This document shows positions 25,498-34,123 of a stretch of 64,000 bases of DNA, one piece after another (position 1 is the stretch's first letter; the number at the start of each line of letters is the position of its first letter). The DNA comes from Roseiarcus sp963820775. Its GTDB lineage: Bacteria; Pseudomonadota; Alphaproteobacteria; Rhizobiales; Beijerinckiaceae. The position numbers and the translations under genes were made by a program. The DNA is taken from positions 1 to 64,000 of the forward strand of contig CAWGBF010000008.1 of NCBI GenBank assembly GCA_963820775.1, in the 5' to 3' direction. Below the pieces are notes generated by a model, which was not told the origin of the DNA, ran no database searches, and saw nothing but the letters and a program-made list of their open reading frames with translations.

Positions 25498-27096
25498 ATG
25501 ACAGCGCATTCGGCTGTAGCCGGCATCGAGATCAACGCCAAGCCCAGCGGCCGGCGGGACGAAATTCTGAGCGCCGAGCCGCTCGCCTTTGTCGCCGGGC
25601 TACATCGGCGCTTCAATAGACGACGCCTCGAGCTGCTGGCGCGCCGCCGGGAACGTCAGGAGCTGTTCGACGCCGGACGATTGCCCGATTTTCTCGCCGA
25701 GACGAAATTAATCCGCGAAGGCGACTGGACGGTCGCCAAGATCCCGGCCGACCTGCTCGACCGCCGGGTCGAGATCACCGGGCCGGTCGATCGCAAGATG
25801 ATCGTCAACGCGCTCAATTCCGGCGCCAAAGTCTTCATGGCTGATTTCGAGGACGCCACCTCGCCGGTGTTCGCCAACATGGTCGAGGGCCAGGCCAACC
25901 TGAAGGACCGCTGGGCCGGAAAAATCGACTTCACCGACTCCGCTTCCGGCAAGGCTTACGCGCTGAAGAGCCAGCCCGCTGTTCTGATGGTGCGGCCGCG
26001 CGGATGGCACCTGCCCGAACGCCATGTCGTCGTCGACGGCGAGGCCGTGTCCGGCTCCCTGTTCGACTTCGGGCTTTACGTTTTCCACTGCGCCGAGGCC
26101 CAGATCGCCCAGGGCTCGACGCCGGCCTTTTATCTGCCCAAGCTCGAGAGCCATCTCGAAGCAAGGCTCTGGAACGACGTCTTCTCCGACGCGGAGCGCG
26201 AGCTCGGCGTGCCGCACGGGACGTTCAAGGCGACGGTGCTGATCGAGACGCTGCCGGCGGCGTTCGAGATGGACGAGATTCTCTACGAGCTGCGCGACCA
26301 TATTGTCGGGCTCAATTGCGGTCGCTGGGACTATATCTTCTCGTTCATCAAGCGCCTCGGCAAGAACCAGGCCTTCCTCACCCCCGACCGGTCGGAAATG
26401 ACGATGGGCAAGGCGTTCCTCAACGCCTATTCGCTCCTGCTCATCAAGACCTGCCACCGCCGCGGCGCCTTCGCGATGGGCGGCATGGCGGCGCAGATCC
26501 CGGTCAAGGGCGACAAACAAGCCAATGAGGCGGCCTTCGCCAAAGTGCGCGCCGACAAGGAGCGCGAGGCGACCAATGGCCATGACGGCACCTGGGTCGC
26601 GCATCCCGATCTGGTGCCGATCGCGATGGAAGTGTTCGACCGGCTGATGCCCGAGCCCAACCAGCTCGCGAAGAAGCGCGATGACGTCCACGTGACGCAG
26701 GCGGACCTGCTTGAGGTCCACAAGGGCAAGCGCACCGAGGAGGGCCTGCGCGAGAACATCCGGGTCGGGGTGCAATATATCGAGGCCTGGCTCCGCGGCC
26801 GCGGCGCCGTGCCGATCTATAACCTTATGGAGGACGCGGCGACGGCAGAGATCTCCCGCGCCCAGGTCTGGCAATGGCTGTATCTCAAGGCCAAGCTCGA
26901 CGACGGCCGGGAGGCGACGCCGGCCATGTTCCGCGAGGCGCTCTCCGGCGAGATGGAGCGGGTGCGCGGCGAGGTCGGCGCCGAGGCGTTCGACGGGGGC
27001 CGCTTCAAGGAGGCGACCGAGCTATTCTCCGACATGTCGCTTGCCGACGCATTCGACGAGTTCTTGACCTTGCCGGCCTACAAGCTGATTGACTGA
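25498..27096 (+). CDS. aceB: Malate synthase A
   Basis: 532 residues, matching the A isoform (about 530) rather than G (about 720). It condenses glyoxylate with acetyl-CoA to malate. Features: KVFMADFEDATSPVFANMVEGQ, MVRPRGWHLPERH (with the catalytic Arg), TVLIETLPAAFEMDEILYEL with a metal-binding Glu, GLNCGRWDYIFSFIK with the second acidic ligand, and MGGMAAQIPVKGD. The start ATG 25498 was chosen over 25459 because it begins the conserved MTAHSAV. No isocitrate lyase is in the window. The DUF1330 gene follows on the same strand. Confidence 0.95.
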   Translation: MTAHSAVAGIEINAKPSGRRDEILSAEPLAFVAGLHRRFNRRRLELLARRRERQELFDAGRLPDFLAETKLIREGDWTVAKIPADLLDRRVEITGPVDRKMIVNALNSGAKVFMADFEDATSPVFANMVEGQANLKDRWAGKIDFTDSASGKAYALKSQPAVLMVRPRGWHLPERHVVVDGEAVSGSLFDFGLYVFHCAEAQIAQGSTPAFYLPKLESHLEARLWNDVFSDAERELGVPHGTFKATVLIETLPAAFEMDEILYELRDHIVGLNCGRWDYIFSFIKRLGKNQAFLTPDRSEMTMGKAFLNAYSLLLIKTCHRRGAFAMGGMAAQIPVKGDKQANEAAFAKVRADKEREATNGHDGTWVAHPDLVPIAMEVFDRLMPEPNQLAKKRDDVHVTQADLLEVHKGKRTEEGLRENIRVGVQYIEAWLRGRGAVPIYNLMEDAATAEISRAQVWQWLYLKAKLDDGREATPAMFREALSGEMERVRGEVGAEAFDGGRFKEATELFSDMSLADAFDEFLTLPAYKLID

Positions 27097-27151
27097 GGCG
27101 GCTCGACGAAGAACGCGGGCGGCCTGGATCAAACCGAGGGGAGAAATCACG

Positions 27152-27442
27152 ATGGCCAAAGCCTATTGGATCTCGACATATCGTTCGATCAGCAACCCGG
27201 ATGCACTGGCCGCTTACGCCAAGCTCGCCGGGCCGGCGCTAACCGCCGCAGGCGGGCGTTTCCTGGCGCGCGGGACGCCGGCGCAGGTCTATGAGGCGGG
27301 CCTCCAGCAACGCGCGGTGCTGATCGAGTTCGACAGCGTCGAGGCGGCTCGGGCGGCGCATGACAGCCCGGCCTATCAGGAAGCGTTGGCCGCGCTCGCC
27401 GGGGGAGCCGATCGGGACATTCGCATCGTCGAGGGGGTGTGA
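27152..27442 (+). CDS. DUF1330 domain protein
   Basis: A 96-residue protein of the dimeric alpha/beta-barrel DUF1330 family. It reads KAYWISTYRSISNPDALAAY, then AGGRFLARG and RAVLIEFDSVEAARA, a typical ferredoxin-like layout. ATG 27152 was chosen as the family start (MAKAYW). Lies 55 bp after the malate synthase gene and may be co-transcribed. Biochemical role unknown. Confidence 0.9.
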   Translation: MAKAYWISTYRSISNPDALAAYAKLAGPALTAAGGRFLARGTPAQVYEAGLQQRAVLIEFDSVEAARAAHDSPAYQEALAALAGGADRDIRIVEGV

Positions 27443-28047
27443 GGGGCGGGTACGCTTGACACTCGCAGTAAGTACGCGTTTGTTATGTTTTGAATGAAGG
27501 GCTTGTCGCCCCCCCAAGTCTCCACGCTGGAAGTAAATAAACGAAAGTAAATGAAATTAAGCGCTAGCAAATTTGCTTGCGTTTACTAGCGTTTATTTTT
27601 TGGAATCGAGACTTTTCAACGGGTTACAGCGGAGTCAAACAAAAAAATTCTCTCTCTCTCCCGTCTCGTGCTCTGTCTCAAGCACTTTGGGCATTCCCTT
27701 TCCTCTCATTTCTCACAAACCTAGCCAGCCAATTGGGGCCGCGAGATGGATCGGCGACCCGGAGTGCGTCACAACGAAAGATCGTAGCCTGACATTCCGC
27801 TTTGTGCAAGACAATGTCAGAAAATGCGCGAATTCCCCCGGCTCTGGGGTCCGGCCGGGCGCGGCAGCTTCACCGGAACGTCGCAGGCCTCGGCTAACCT
27901 ACCTCCGAGCGAAGGCCTCGTCGCTTCGCTCCCCCGCTCAGGCCGCGTCGCTCGCTTGGAAACCGTCGACCGCGACGGCGCGCCGTCGGAACCTTCTTTG
28001 TCTGGCGAGGTTAACGTAGGACAAGGCGCTTTCGCGGGAGGACGGCC
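27443..28047. other. Intergenic region with repeat module and CT tract
   Basis: About 600 bp without a convincing gene. It holds the inverted AT-rich repeat module (27533-27630), a TC dinucleotide tract around 27648-27662, and then GC-rich DNA leading to the next gene. A small open frame at 27824-28051 looks like non-coding sequence. Confidence 0.6.
27533..27630 (-). repeat. Second copy of the 26-bp motif and AT-rich palindrome, inverted
   Basis: On the minus strand it reads TGTAACCCGTTGAAAAGTC then TCGATTC, differing from the 20.7-kb copy at two or three bases, and is followed by an AT-rich imperfect palindrome with outer arms AAATAAACG and CGTTTATTT and a centre CGCTAGC-AAATTT-GCTTGCG. The conserved motif encodes the peptide tail RCNPLKS in both copies, followed shortly by a stop. 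Confidence 0.65.
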
Positions 28048-28767
28048 TTGAGGCTTCATCGGCGCGAATTGCTCGGAAGCGCGGCCTCCCTGCTGATCGG
28101 CGGAGCGGCCGGCGCGCAGGCGCAATGGCTCCCCTGGCGTCCGGAAGCCGGATCGCCGCCCGCGCCATTCGTCAAAGGACCGTGGATTTTCTTCGACCCC
28201 GCGGAGGCCGCAGCGGTCGAGGCGCTGGTTGATCGGTTGATCCCGCCGGACCCCGACACGCCCGGGGGCAAAGACGCCGGCTGCGCGGCATTCATCGATC
28301 GGCAGCTCGCCGGCCCCTATGGCCGCCGCGCCGGCCTCTATCTCAGTCCGCCATTCATCAAGGGAACCGAGCAGCAGGGCCCGCAGGACGAAGACGGCCC
28401 GGCCGCGCGCTATCGCAAGGCGCTGGCGGCGCTCGACCAATATTGCAAGACAGCGAAGGGCGGCGCCTTCGCTTCCCTGAACGACACGGACAAAGACGCC
28501 GTGATTGGCGGCCTCGAGAGCGGCGCCGCGAAGCTCAGCGGGGTCGACGGCCAGGCGTTCTTCGAGCTCATCCTCAAAAACGCGCAGGAGGGATTTTTCG
28601 CCGATCCGATCTACGGCGGCAATCGCGACATGTGCGCTTGGCGCATGATCGGCTTTCCCGGCGCCCGCTACGATTACCGTGACTGGGTCAATCGCCACAA
28701 CGAGCGCTATCCCCGTCCGCCCGTCAGCCTCGAGGGCCGGGCGGATTGGAATGCGCGCAAAACCTGA
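28048..28767 (+). CDS. Gluconate 2-dehydrogenase subunit 3 family protein (dehydrogenase small subunit)
   Basis: A 239-residue protein with a Tat-type signal (HRRELLGSAASLLIGGAAGA). The mature part has FFDPAEAAAVEALVDRLIPPD, then GGKDAGCAAFIDRQLAG and the C-terminal FFADPIYGGNRDMCAWRMIGFPGA, the family hallmark. The start is TTG at 28048, with GGGAGGA at 28037-28043 as ribosome site; no ATG precedes the signal peptide. The small subunit stabilises and exports the flavoprotein encoded 12 bp downstream. Confidence 0.9.
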   Translation: MRLHRRELLGSAASLLIGGAAGAQAQWLPWRPEAGSPPAPFVKGPWIFFDPAEAAAVEALVDRLIPPDPDTPGGKDAGCAAFIDRQLAGPYGRRAGLYLSPPFIKGTEQQGPQDEDGPAARYRKALAALDQYCKTAKGGAFASLNDTDKDAVIGGLESGAAKLSGVDGQAFFELILKNAQEGFFADPIYGGNRDMCAWRMIGFPGARYDYRDWVNRHNERYPRPPVSLEGRADWNARKT

Positions 28768-28779
28768 AGGGCGAAAACG

Positions 28780-30558
28780 ATGGCGCGCAAGCTCCCTAAG
28801 AAGGATGTGGCGATCATCGGCCTCGGCTGGACCGGTTCGATCCTCGCGAATGTTTTGACAGACGAGGGCCTGGACGTCATCGCGATTGAACGCGGGCCAT
28901 GGCGCGACGCTCCGACCGATTTTCCGACCACCTTCGACCAGGACGAACTGCGCTATCGCATCCGCCACGAGCTGTTCCTCCGCCCCGAGCAGCTCACATT
29001 CACCTTTCGCAACAAGATGAGCGAGCAGGCTCTGCCGATCCGCGACTGGGGCGCGTTCATGCCCATGACCGGCGTCGGCGGCGGCGGGGTCCACTGGAAC
29101 GCGGAGACGTTCCGCTTCCTGCCATCCGACTTCGTCCTCAAGACGCATCTGACGCAAAGATACGGCGCGAAATTTCTGCCCGACGACATGACGATCCAGG
29201 ACTACGGCGTCACCTACGACGATCTCGAGCCGCACTACGACCAGTTCGAATATCTTTGTGGGACGTCCGGCGCCGCGGGCAACTTGAAAGGGCAGATTCT
29301 CGACGGCGGCAATCCGTTCGAGGGGCCCCGCTCGCGGCCCTATCCCAATCCGCCGCAGGCGCAGCCTTTCAGCCACACGCTGTTCGCCAAGGCTGCGCGC
29401 GAGCTAGGCTACAAGCCGTTTCCCCAGCCGTCCGGCAACATGTCGCAGGCCTATGTGAACCCGCTCGGCGTCCGGCTCGGACCCTGCACCTATTGCGGCT
29501 TTTGCGAATGGTTCGGATGCGGCAATTATTCAAAAGCCTCGCCGCAGACGACCATCCTTCCGGTGCTGGTGAGAAAGTCGAACTTCAGCTACCGCACGGA
29601 TTGCGAGGTGACGCGCATCAATCTCGACGGCTCCGGCAAACAGGCGACCGGCGTCACCTTGGTCGACGCGAGCGGCGAAGAGTGGGAGCAGCCGGCCGAC
29701 CTCGTCATCCTGGCCGCGTTCACGATTTTCAATGTTCACCTTCTCATGATGTCGGGCGTCGGCAAGCCCTACGATCCGGCCGCCAATCAAGGCGTGATCG
29801 GCCGCAACTTCACCCACCAAACGATCTCCGACGTGATCGGCTTCTTCGACAAGGACAAGTTCAACTTCAATCCGTTCATCGCCTCCGGCTCGATCGGCAT
29901 GTGCATCGACGAATTCAACGGCGATAATTTCGACCATGGTCCGCTCGGCTTCGTCGGCGGCGGATATATGGGACAAGTGCAGACGGGCGGGCGCCCGATT
30001 GAAACGACCCACGTTCCGCCCGGGACGCCTCGATGGGGCGCCAAGTGGAAGAGCGCAGCGCGCGACAATTATTTGAGCACCGTGACGCCGGGCACCGGCG
30101 TGCACGGCAGCTTCTATTCTTATCGCGACGTCTATCTCGACCTTGACCCGCTCTATAAGGACCGGTTCGGCCGCCCGTTGGTGCGCATGACCATCGACTT
30201 TCACGACAACGAGCTGAAACAGAACGCCTATCTCACCGATAAATTCGCCGAGATCATCAAGGCGATGGGCGCAAAGGAGGTCGAGAAGCAAACTCGCAAG
30301 GCGCCCTACGACGTCACGAAATATCAGACCACGCACCTGTGCGGCGGCGCAATCATGGGAACCGACCCCTCGACGAGCGCGCTCAATCGCTATCTGCAAA
30401 GCTGGGACGTTCCCAATCTTTTCGTCATGGGCGCGAGCGCCTTTCCGCAAAACGCCGGCTACAATCCGACCGGGACGGTTGCGGCCCTCGCCTACTGGTC
30501 GGCCGAGGCGATCCGGACCCAGTACCTCAAGAACCCGGGACCCCTCGTCCATGCGTGA
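28780..30558 (+). CDS. GMC-family flavoprotein dehydrogenase, large subunit (gluconate/sugar dehydrogenase type)
   Basis: A 592-residue FAD enzyme. The dinucleotide site is VAIIGLGWTGSILANVLTDEG (residues 10-30, ending with the ribose-binding Glu in AIERG). A GMC domain follows, and the C-terminus has NAGYNPTGTVAALAYWSAEAI. Around residues 235-246 lies the cluster PCTYCGFCEWFGC, a Cys motif like that proposed to hold an Fe-S centre in fructose and FAD-glucose dehydrogenases. No signal peptide, so it is probably exported with the Tat small subunit. Electrons would pass to the triheme cytochrome overlapping its 3' end by 8 bp. The substrate is not deducible. Confidence 0.9.
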   Translation: MARKLPKKDVAIIGLGWTGSILANVLTDEGLDVIAIERGPWRDAPTDFPTTFDQDELRYRIRHELFLRPEQLTFTFRNKMSEQALPIRDWGAFMPMTGVGGGGVHWNAETFRFLPSDFVLKTHLTQRYGAKFLPDDMTIQDYGVTYDDLEPHYDQFEYLCGTSGAAGNLKGQILDGGNPFEGPRSRPYPNPPQAQPFSHTLFAKAARELGYKPFPQPSGNMSQAYVNPLGVRLGPCTYCGFCEWFGCGNYSKASPQTTILPVLVRKSNFSYRTDCEVTRINLDGSGKQATGVTLVDASGEEWEQPADLVILAAFTIFNVHLLMMSGVGKPYDPAANQGVIGRNFTHQTISDVIGFFDKDKFNFNPFIASGSIGMCIDEFNGDNFDHGPLGFVGGGYMGQVQTGGRPIETTHVPPGTPRWGAKWKSAARDNYLSTVTPGTGVHGSFYSYRDVYLDLDPLYKDRFGRPLVRMTIDFHDNELKQNAYLTDKFAEIIKAMGAKEVEKQTRKAPYDVTKYQTTHLCGGAIMGTDPSTSALNRYLQSWDVPNLFVMGASAFPQNAGYNPTGTVAALAYWSAEAIRTQYLKNPGPLVHA

Positions 30559-31837
30559 GCTGCTCGCGCTCCGGATAGCGGCCGTCGCGATCGCGTCGCT
30601 GGTCGTCGCGTCGAGCCTGATCGCGGCCGCTCGCGCGCAGACGAACAAAGTCGGGACGAGCCTCGACCCGCAGAATTTCGGCCAGATCGAGCGGGGGCGG
30701 TATCTCGCCATCGCCGGCGACTGCGCGAGCTGTCACAACGCGCCCGGCTCGGGCCAGCCCTTCGCCGGCGGCCGGCCGATCGAGACCCCGTTCGGCGTCG
30801 TGGTCGGGGCCAATATCACACCCGATCTCGAGACCGGGATCGGCGCCTGGAGCGACGAACTGTTCGTCCGCGCCTTGCTCGAAGGCAAGGGGCATGATGG
30901 CCAGCTGCTCTACCCAGCGATGCCCTATCCCTATTACACCAAGCTCACCGAGAGCGATGCGCTCGCCATCCGCGCCTACCTCAACACGGTCAAGCCGGTT
31001 CGCAATGCGGTCGTTTCCAACAAGTTGCCTTTCCCGTTCGACGTGCGGGAGGGAATGGCCGCCTGGAACGCCCTATATTTCAAGAACGGCGAATTCGAGC
31101 CCGATTCAACGAAGTCGGCCGAATGGAATCGCGGCGCCTATCTTGTCGAAGGTCTGGGCCATTGCGGCGCCTGTCACACCCCCAAAAGCGCGCTCGGCGG
31201 CGACGATCGCGCGCGCGCTTTGCAAGGCTATGCGCTGCAGGGATGGTTCGCGCCCAACATCACCAATGACAACGAGCGGGGCCTCGGCGGATGGAGCATC
31301 GCCGATATCGTGGCCTATCTCAAGAATGGCCATAACCCGACCACCGCCTCGACCGGAATCATGGCCGAGGAAATCACGCTGTCGAGCTCGCATATGACCG
31401 ACGCCGACCTCACAGCCATCGCGACTTACCTCAAAGATCTGCCCGGTCAGATGGCGGCGCCGCCGGCGGCGTTATCCGCATCCGATCCGAAAATGGTCGC
31501 CGGAGGCGCGATCTACGCCGACGAATGTTCGGCTTGCCATGGGCTGGACGGAAAGGGCGTCCCCTATCTTTTCCCGTCGCTGGCCGGTTCGCCGAACGTC
31601 CGCTCCACCGATCCGGCGAGCCTCATTCGCATCCTCATCGAAGGCGCGCGCAGCGTTGCGACCGCCAGCGAGCCGACCGGTCCGGGCATGCCGTCTTTCG
31701 CATGGAAGCTGAGCGACGATCAGGCCGCCGCGGTCTTGACCTACATTCGCAACTCTTGGGGCGCCTCCGCGCCTGTCGTCGACGCGTCGCAGGTCGCGCA
31801 AGGCCGCGCCCGCGCCTCGATGGCGTCGGGGCGTTAG
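30551..31837 (+). CDS. Triheme cytochrome c subunit of membrane-bound dehydrogenase
   Basis: A 428-residue exported cytochrome: signal peptide (residues 1-29, ending ARA) and three c-type heme sites, CASCH, CGACH and CSACH, each in its own domain, with distal Met candidates in MPYPYYTKL, GIMAEE and GMPSFAWKL. It matches the cytochrome subunits of gluconate, fructose and alcohol dehydrogenases, which pass electrons to ubiquinone. Start ATG 30551 lies within the end of the flavoprotein gene. Confidence 0.93.
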   Translation: MRELLALRIAAVAIASLVVASSLIAAARAQTNKVGTSLDPQNFGQIERGRYLAIAGDCASCHNAPGSGQPFAGGRPIETPFGVVVGANITPDLETGIGAWSDELFVRALLEGKGHDGQLLYPAMPYPYYTKLTESDALAIRAYLNTVKPVRNAVVSNKLPFPFDVREGMAAWNALYFKNGEFEPDSTKSAEWNRGAYLVEGLGHCGACHTPKSALGGDDRARALQGYALQGWFAPNITNDNERGLGGWSIADIVAYLKNGHNPTTASTGIMAEEITLSSSHMTDADLTAIATYLKDLPGQMAAPPAALSASDPKMVAGGAIYADECSACHGLDGKGVPYLFPSLAGSPNVRSTDPASLIRILIEGARSVATASEPTGPGMPSFAWKLSDDQAAAVLTYIRNSWGASAPVVDASQVAQGRARASMASGR

Positions 31838-31845
31838 TCGTGGCC

Positions 31846-32298
31846 TCACATCCCGTAGCCGCGCGCCATCGCCGCGGCGCAAAGCGGAATGAGCGCGAAC
31901 AGTCCAGCCTCGACATAGAGAGCCTGGCGCAATTGCTTGATCTCGTCCCCTGGCGGCCGGAATGAGGGATCGGCGCGCACGCGCCGGCGCCAGCCGATGT
32001 ACAGCATGGTCGGCGCGACGGAGACGAGCCCGACCCCGACGAACAGCGCCATCTTGGCCCAGAAGAAGATGTTGACCCAATAATATTCGTAGCCCTTGGC
32101 GCCGAAGAACACCCGCAACACGCCCGCGGCCACTACGAGCGCCGCCAAAATGCCGAACCAGGCGTCGATCCGGGCGACCCTCAACACCAGGCGGTCGTCG
32201 ATCGGCCCTGCGGTTAAAAAGATCTCCGCCGACAGGATCGCGGCGAGCGAAAAGACCGCCAGGTGATGGAAGCTGGCGAGCAGCCAGTCGACGAACAT
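31846..32298 (-). CDS. DUF2214 family membrane protein
   Basis: A 150-residue protein with four hydrophobic helices: LLASFHHLAVFSLAAILSAE, WFGILAALVVAAGVLRVFFG, FFWAKMALFVGVGLVSVAP and ALYVEAGLFALIPLCAAAM. The conserved HH and Glu in helix 1 and GYEYYWVN fit DUF2214. Convergent with the cytochrome c gene, 9 bp apart. Function unknown. Confidence 0.85.
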   Translation of the reverse strand: MFVDWLLASFHHLAVFSLAAILSAEIFLTAGPIDDRLVLRVARIDAWFGILAALVVAAGVLRVFFGAKGYEYYWVNIFFWAKMALFVGVGLVSVAPTMLYIGWRRRVRADPSFRPPGDEIKQLRQALYVEAGLFALIPLCAAAMARGYGM

Positions 32299-32408
32299 TT
32301 CGCCCTCCGCAGGATTTCGTGACTGATCGTAACTGCGCCGAGCGCCGCCGACGCCAGCAAAGGCGATTGACTTTGATTCAAGCTCCGCCTATAGGGTCGC
32401 CTCGCTTT

Positions 32409-32440
32409 AAGCGCGGCCGAAAAGCCGCGCTTTTGGTTTT
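32409..32440 (+). terminator. GC-rich hairpin with T-rich tail upstream of rplU
   Basis: Perfect 9-bp arms AAGCGCGGC (32409-32417) and GCCGCGCTT (32424-32432) with loop cgaaaa, followed by ttggtttt. It has the shape of an intrinsic terminator about 130 bp upstream of rplU. No plus-strand gene ends just before it, so it may be a leader attenuator of rplU-rpmA. Confidence 0.6.
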
Positions 32441-32567
32441 AAGCGCCTTAGCTCAAAACCCGAGCGTCAAGCCGCGGCTCGCGAGAGCCGCATTTTCGGT
32501 CAACTGCAAAGAAGCCGGCCGCGCATGTCTCATGCGTAGTGAGTCGGGCGGAACACGGGAAAGAACG

Positions 32568-32924
32568 ATGTTCGCAGTCATCAAGACCGGCGGCAAGCAA
32601 TACAAGGTCGCCGCCGAGGATACAATCACGGTCATGACGCTGCCCGGCGAAGCGGGCGCGAGGATCGTGTTCGACGAGGTGCTGGCGCTGTTCGACGGCG
32701 CGACCAATCATGTCGGCGCGCCGCGGGTCGCTGGCGCGAGCGTCGTCGGCGAGATCGTCGAGCAGGCGCGCGGGCCGAAGGTTTACGCCTTCAAGAAGCG
32801 CCGCCGCAAGAACTCGAAGCGCAAGCGCGGCCACAAGCAGGACCTCACGATCGTGCGGGTGACCGACATCCTGACCGGCGGCGACGCCCCGGCGAGAGCG
32901 GCGGCTGCTTCGGCGAGCGAGTAG
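32568..32924 (+). CDS. rplU: 50S ribosomal protein L21
   Basis: 118 residues beginning MFAVIKTGGKQYKV, the L21 signature, with KVYAFKKRRRKNSKRKRGHK as the rRNA-binding basic stretch and the conserved TIVRVTDI. The Ala-rich tail (DAPARAAAASASE) is a common alphaproteobacterial extension. I chose ATG 32568 against the longer open frame from 32319. Followed by rpmA, the usual pair. Confidence 0.96.
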   Translation: MFAVIKTGGKQYKVAAEDTITVMTLPGEAGARIVFDEVLALFDGATNHVGAPRVAGASVVGEIVEQARGPKVYAFKKRRRKNSKRKRGHKQDLTIVRVTDILTGGDAPARAAAASASE

Positions 32925-33026
32925 GTAGAACAGACAATTCCCCGGCGCGTTCGAACGCGCTATAGGTAGGCTGAAGGTTGGCTTGCCCTTTTGGGTCAGC
33001 CGCGGCAAGGTTTCGGAGCGAAGAAT

Positions 33027-33293
33027 ATGGCTCACAAAAAGGCAGGCGGTTCGTCGCGCAACGGCCGCGATTCGGCTGGCCGGCGTTTGGGCGTGAAGAA
33101 GTTCGGCGGCGAGCAAGTTATTGGCGGCATGATTCTTGTACGCCAACGAGGAACCAAATTTCACGCTGGTCGAAATGTCGGCCTTGGCACGGACCATACG
33201 TTGTTCGCCACCGCCGCCGGCGAAGTCGCTTTCGAGCGAAAAGGCGACGGACGCCAATATGTATCGGTGCGCACGATTAGCCTTTCAGAATAA
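33027..33293 (+). CDS. rpmA: 50S ribosomal protein L27
   Basis: 88 residues: MAHKKAGGSSRNGRDSAGRR, LGVKKFGGEQV, ILVRQRGTKFHAG and GLGTDHTLFATAAGEV, all standard L27. The N-terminus reaches the peptidyl transferase centre. ATG 33027 gives the canonical start; the open frame from 32991 is longer without conservation. The stop codon overlaps a terminator-like hairpin. Confidence 0.96.
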   Translation: MAHKKAGGSSRNGRDSAGRRLGVKKFGGEQVIGGMILVRQRGTKFHAGRNVGLGTDHTLFATAAGEVAFERKGDGRQYVSVRTISLSE

Positions 33294-33321
33294 AGCGGGG
33301 AGCAAGACGAGAACCCCGCTT
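33293..33321 (+). terminator. Hairpin directly after rpmA
   Basis: Arms AAGCGGGG (33293-33300) and CCCCGCTT (33314-33321) with a 13-base loop; the left arm overlaps the rpmA stop. No long T run follows, so its strength is uncertain. Confidence 0.5.
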
Positions 33322-33422
33322 CGGCGACAAGCCCCCGCGGACGTTCTCGAAAGATCAGATATTTCGAGATGAGACAAAAGGCCAAAGAGCCTGCTCAATC
33401 GTCCGGTAAGCTCAAGCTTACA

Positions 33423-33449
33423 AAGGGGATGCGGTCGCCGCGTCCCCTT
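33423..33449 (+). terminator. Long-stem hairpin between rpmA and the acetyltransferase gene
   Basis: Arms AAGGGGATGCGG (33423-33434) and CCGCGTCCCCTT (33438-33449) pair over 12 bases with one wobble around a 3-base loop tcg, followed by cgtcattt. Probably the end of the rplU-rpmA transcript. Confidence 0.5.
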
Positions 33450-33492
33450 CGTCATTTATGGCCCCTTGAGCGGGCCGCTGACCGGTGATTTC

Positions 33493-34123
33493 ATGTTTCC
33501 CGATCTGGCAAGAGACGATGTGTTCCGGCTTGAGACGCCGCGGCTTTGGCTGCGCTGGCCGAGGATCTGCGACGCCGCGGCGATCCATAAATTTTGCAGC
33601 CGATGGGAAGTCGCCCGCTACACCGCGCGCATCCCTCATCCCTATCCCGAAGGCTCGGCTGAGCGGTTCATCTACGCCGCGCGCGAAGCCAATTCCGCCG
33701 GACGCGACCTGACCTTGGTGATGACGCCAATCAAAGGCAAGACCGACGCCATTGGGTCGATCAGCCTCGAATTGCGCGGCCGGGACCGCCTGGCGCTCGG
33801 CTTTGCGCTGGCGCCGGAGGTCTGGGGCAAGGGTCTCGCGACCGAGGCCGCGGAAGCCATGATCGACGCGGCTTTCGGGCTGACGCCGACGCTCGAGATC
33901 CTGGCCAGCGTCAGGGTCGAGAATGAGGCCTCCAAAGACGGTGCTCGAGAAGTGTGGATTCGCGCTTCTCGGCACGGGCCTGCAGGGCGCGCCGGCGCGC
34001 GGGGGTCTGGTCGAATGCCATAGCCTGCGCCTTACCCGCGCGGATTGGGCAAGCGCCGCCGCGCCGCGGAGCGAGGCGGAAGTCGAGCCTGGCGCGCGCC
34101 CCGTGAGAGGCAGCTGGCGATGA
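33493..34123 (+). CDS. GNAT-family N-acetyltransferase (RimJ/RimL type; frameshifted)
   Basis: Begins MFPDLARDDVFRLETPRLWL, with ALAPEVWGKGLATEAAEAMI as the acetyl-CoA-binding motif. At about 33940 an extra A (tccaaagac) splits the frame; removing it gives RVENEASKTVLEKCGFALLG, the typical motif B, and the frame runs to 34123. About 209 residues. The target is unknown. The stop overlaps the obgE start, so translation is coupled. ATG 33493 chosen over TTG 33466. Confidence 0.83.

Noticed and set aside
27648..27662. TC repeat as a phase-variation tract
   Set aside because: The tract is short and not inside a recognisable coding frame or at a clear promoter spacing.
27824..28051. A 75-codon open frame before the dehydrogenase operon
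   Set aside because: No ribosome site, low-complexity composition and overlap with the likely promoter region; not convincing as a gene.
27817..29376. A 519-codon minus-strand frame over the dehydrogenase genes
   Set aside because: It is antisense to the small subunit and the GMC gene, which have clear motifs.
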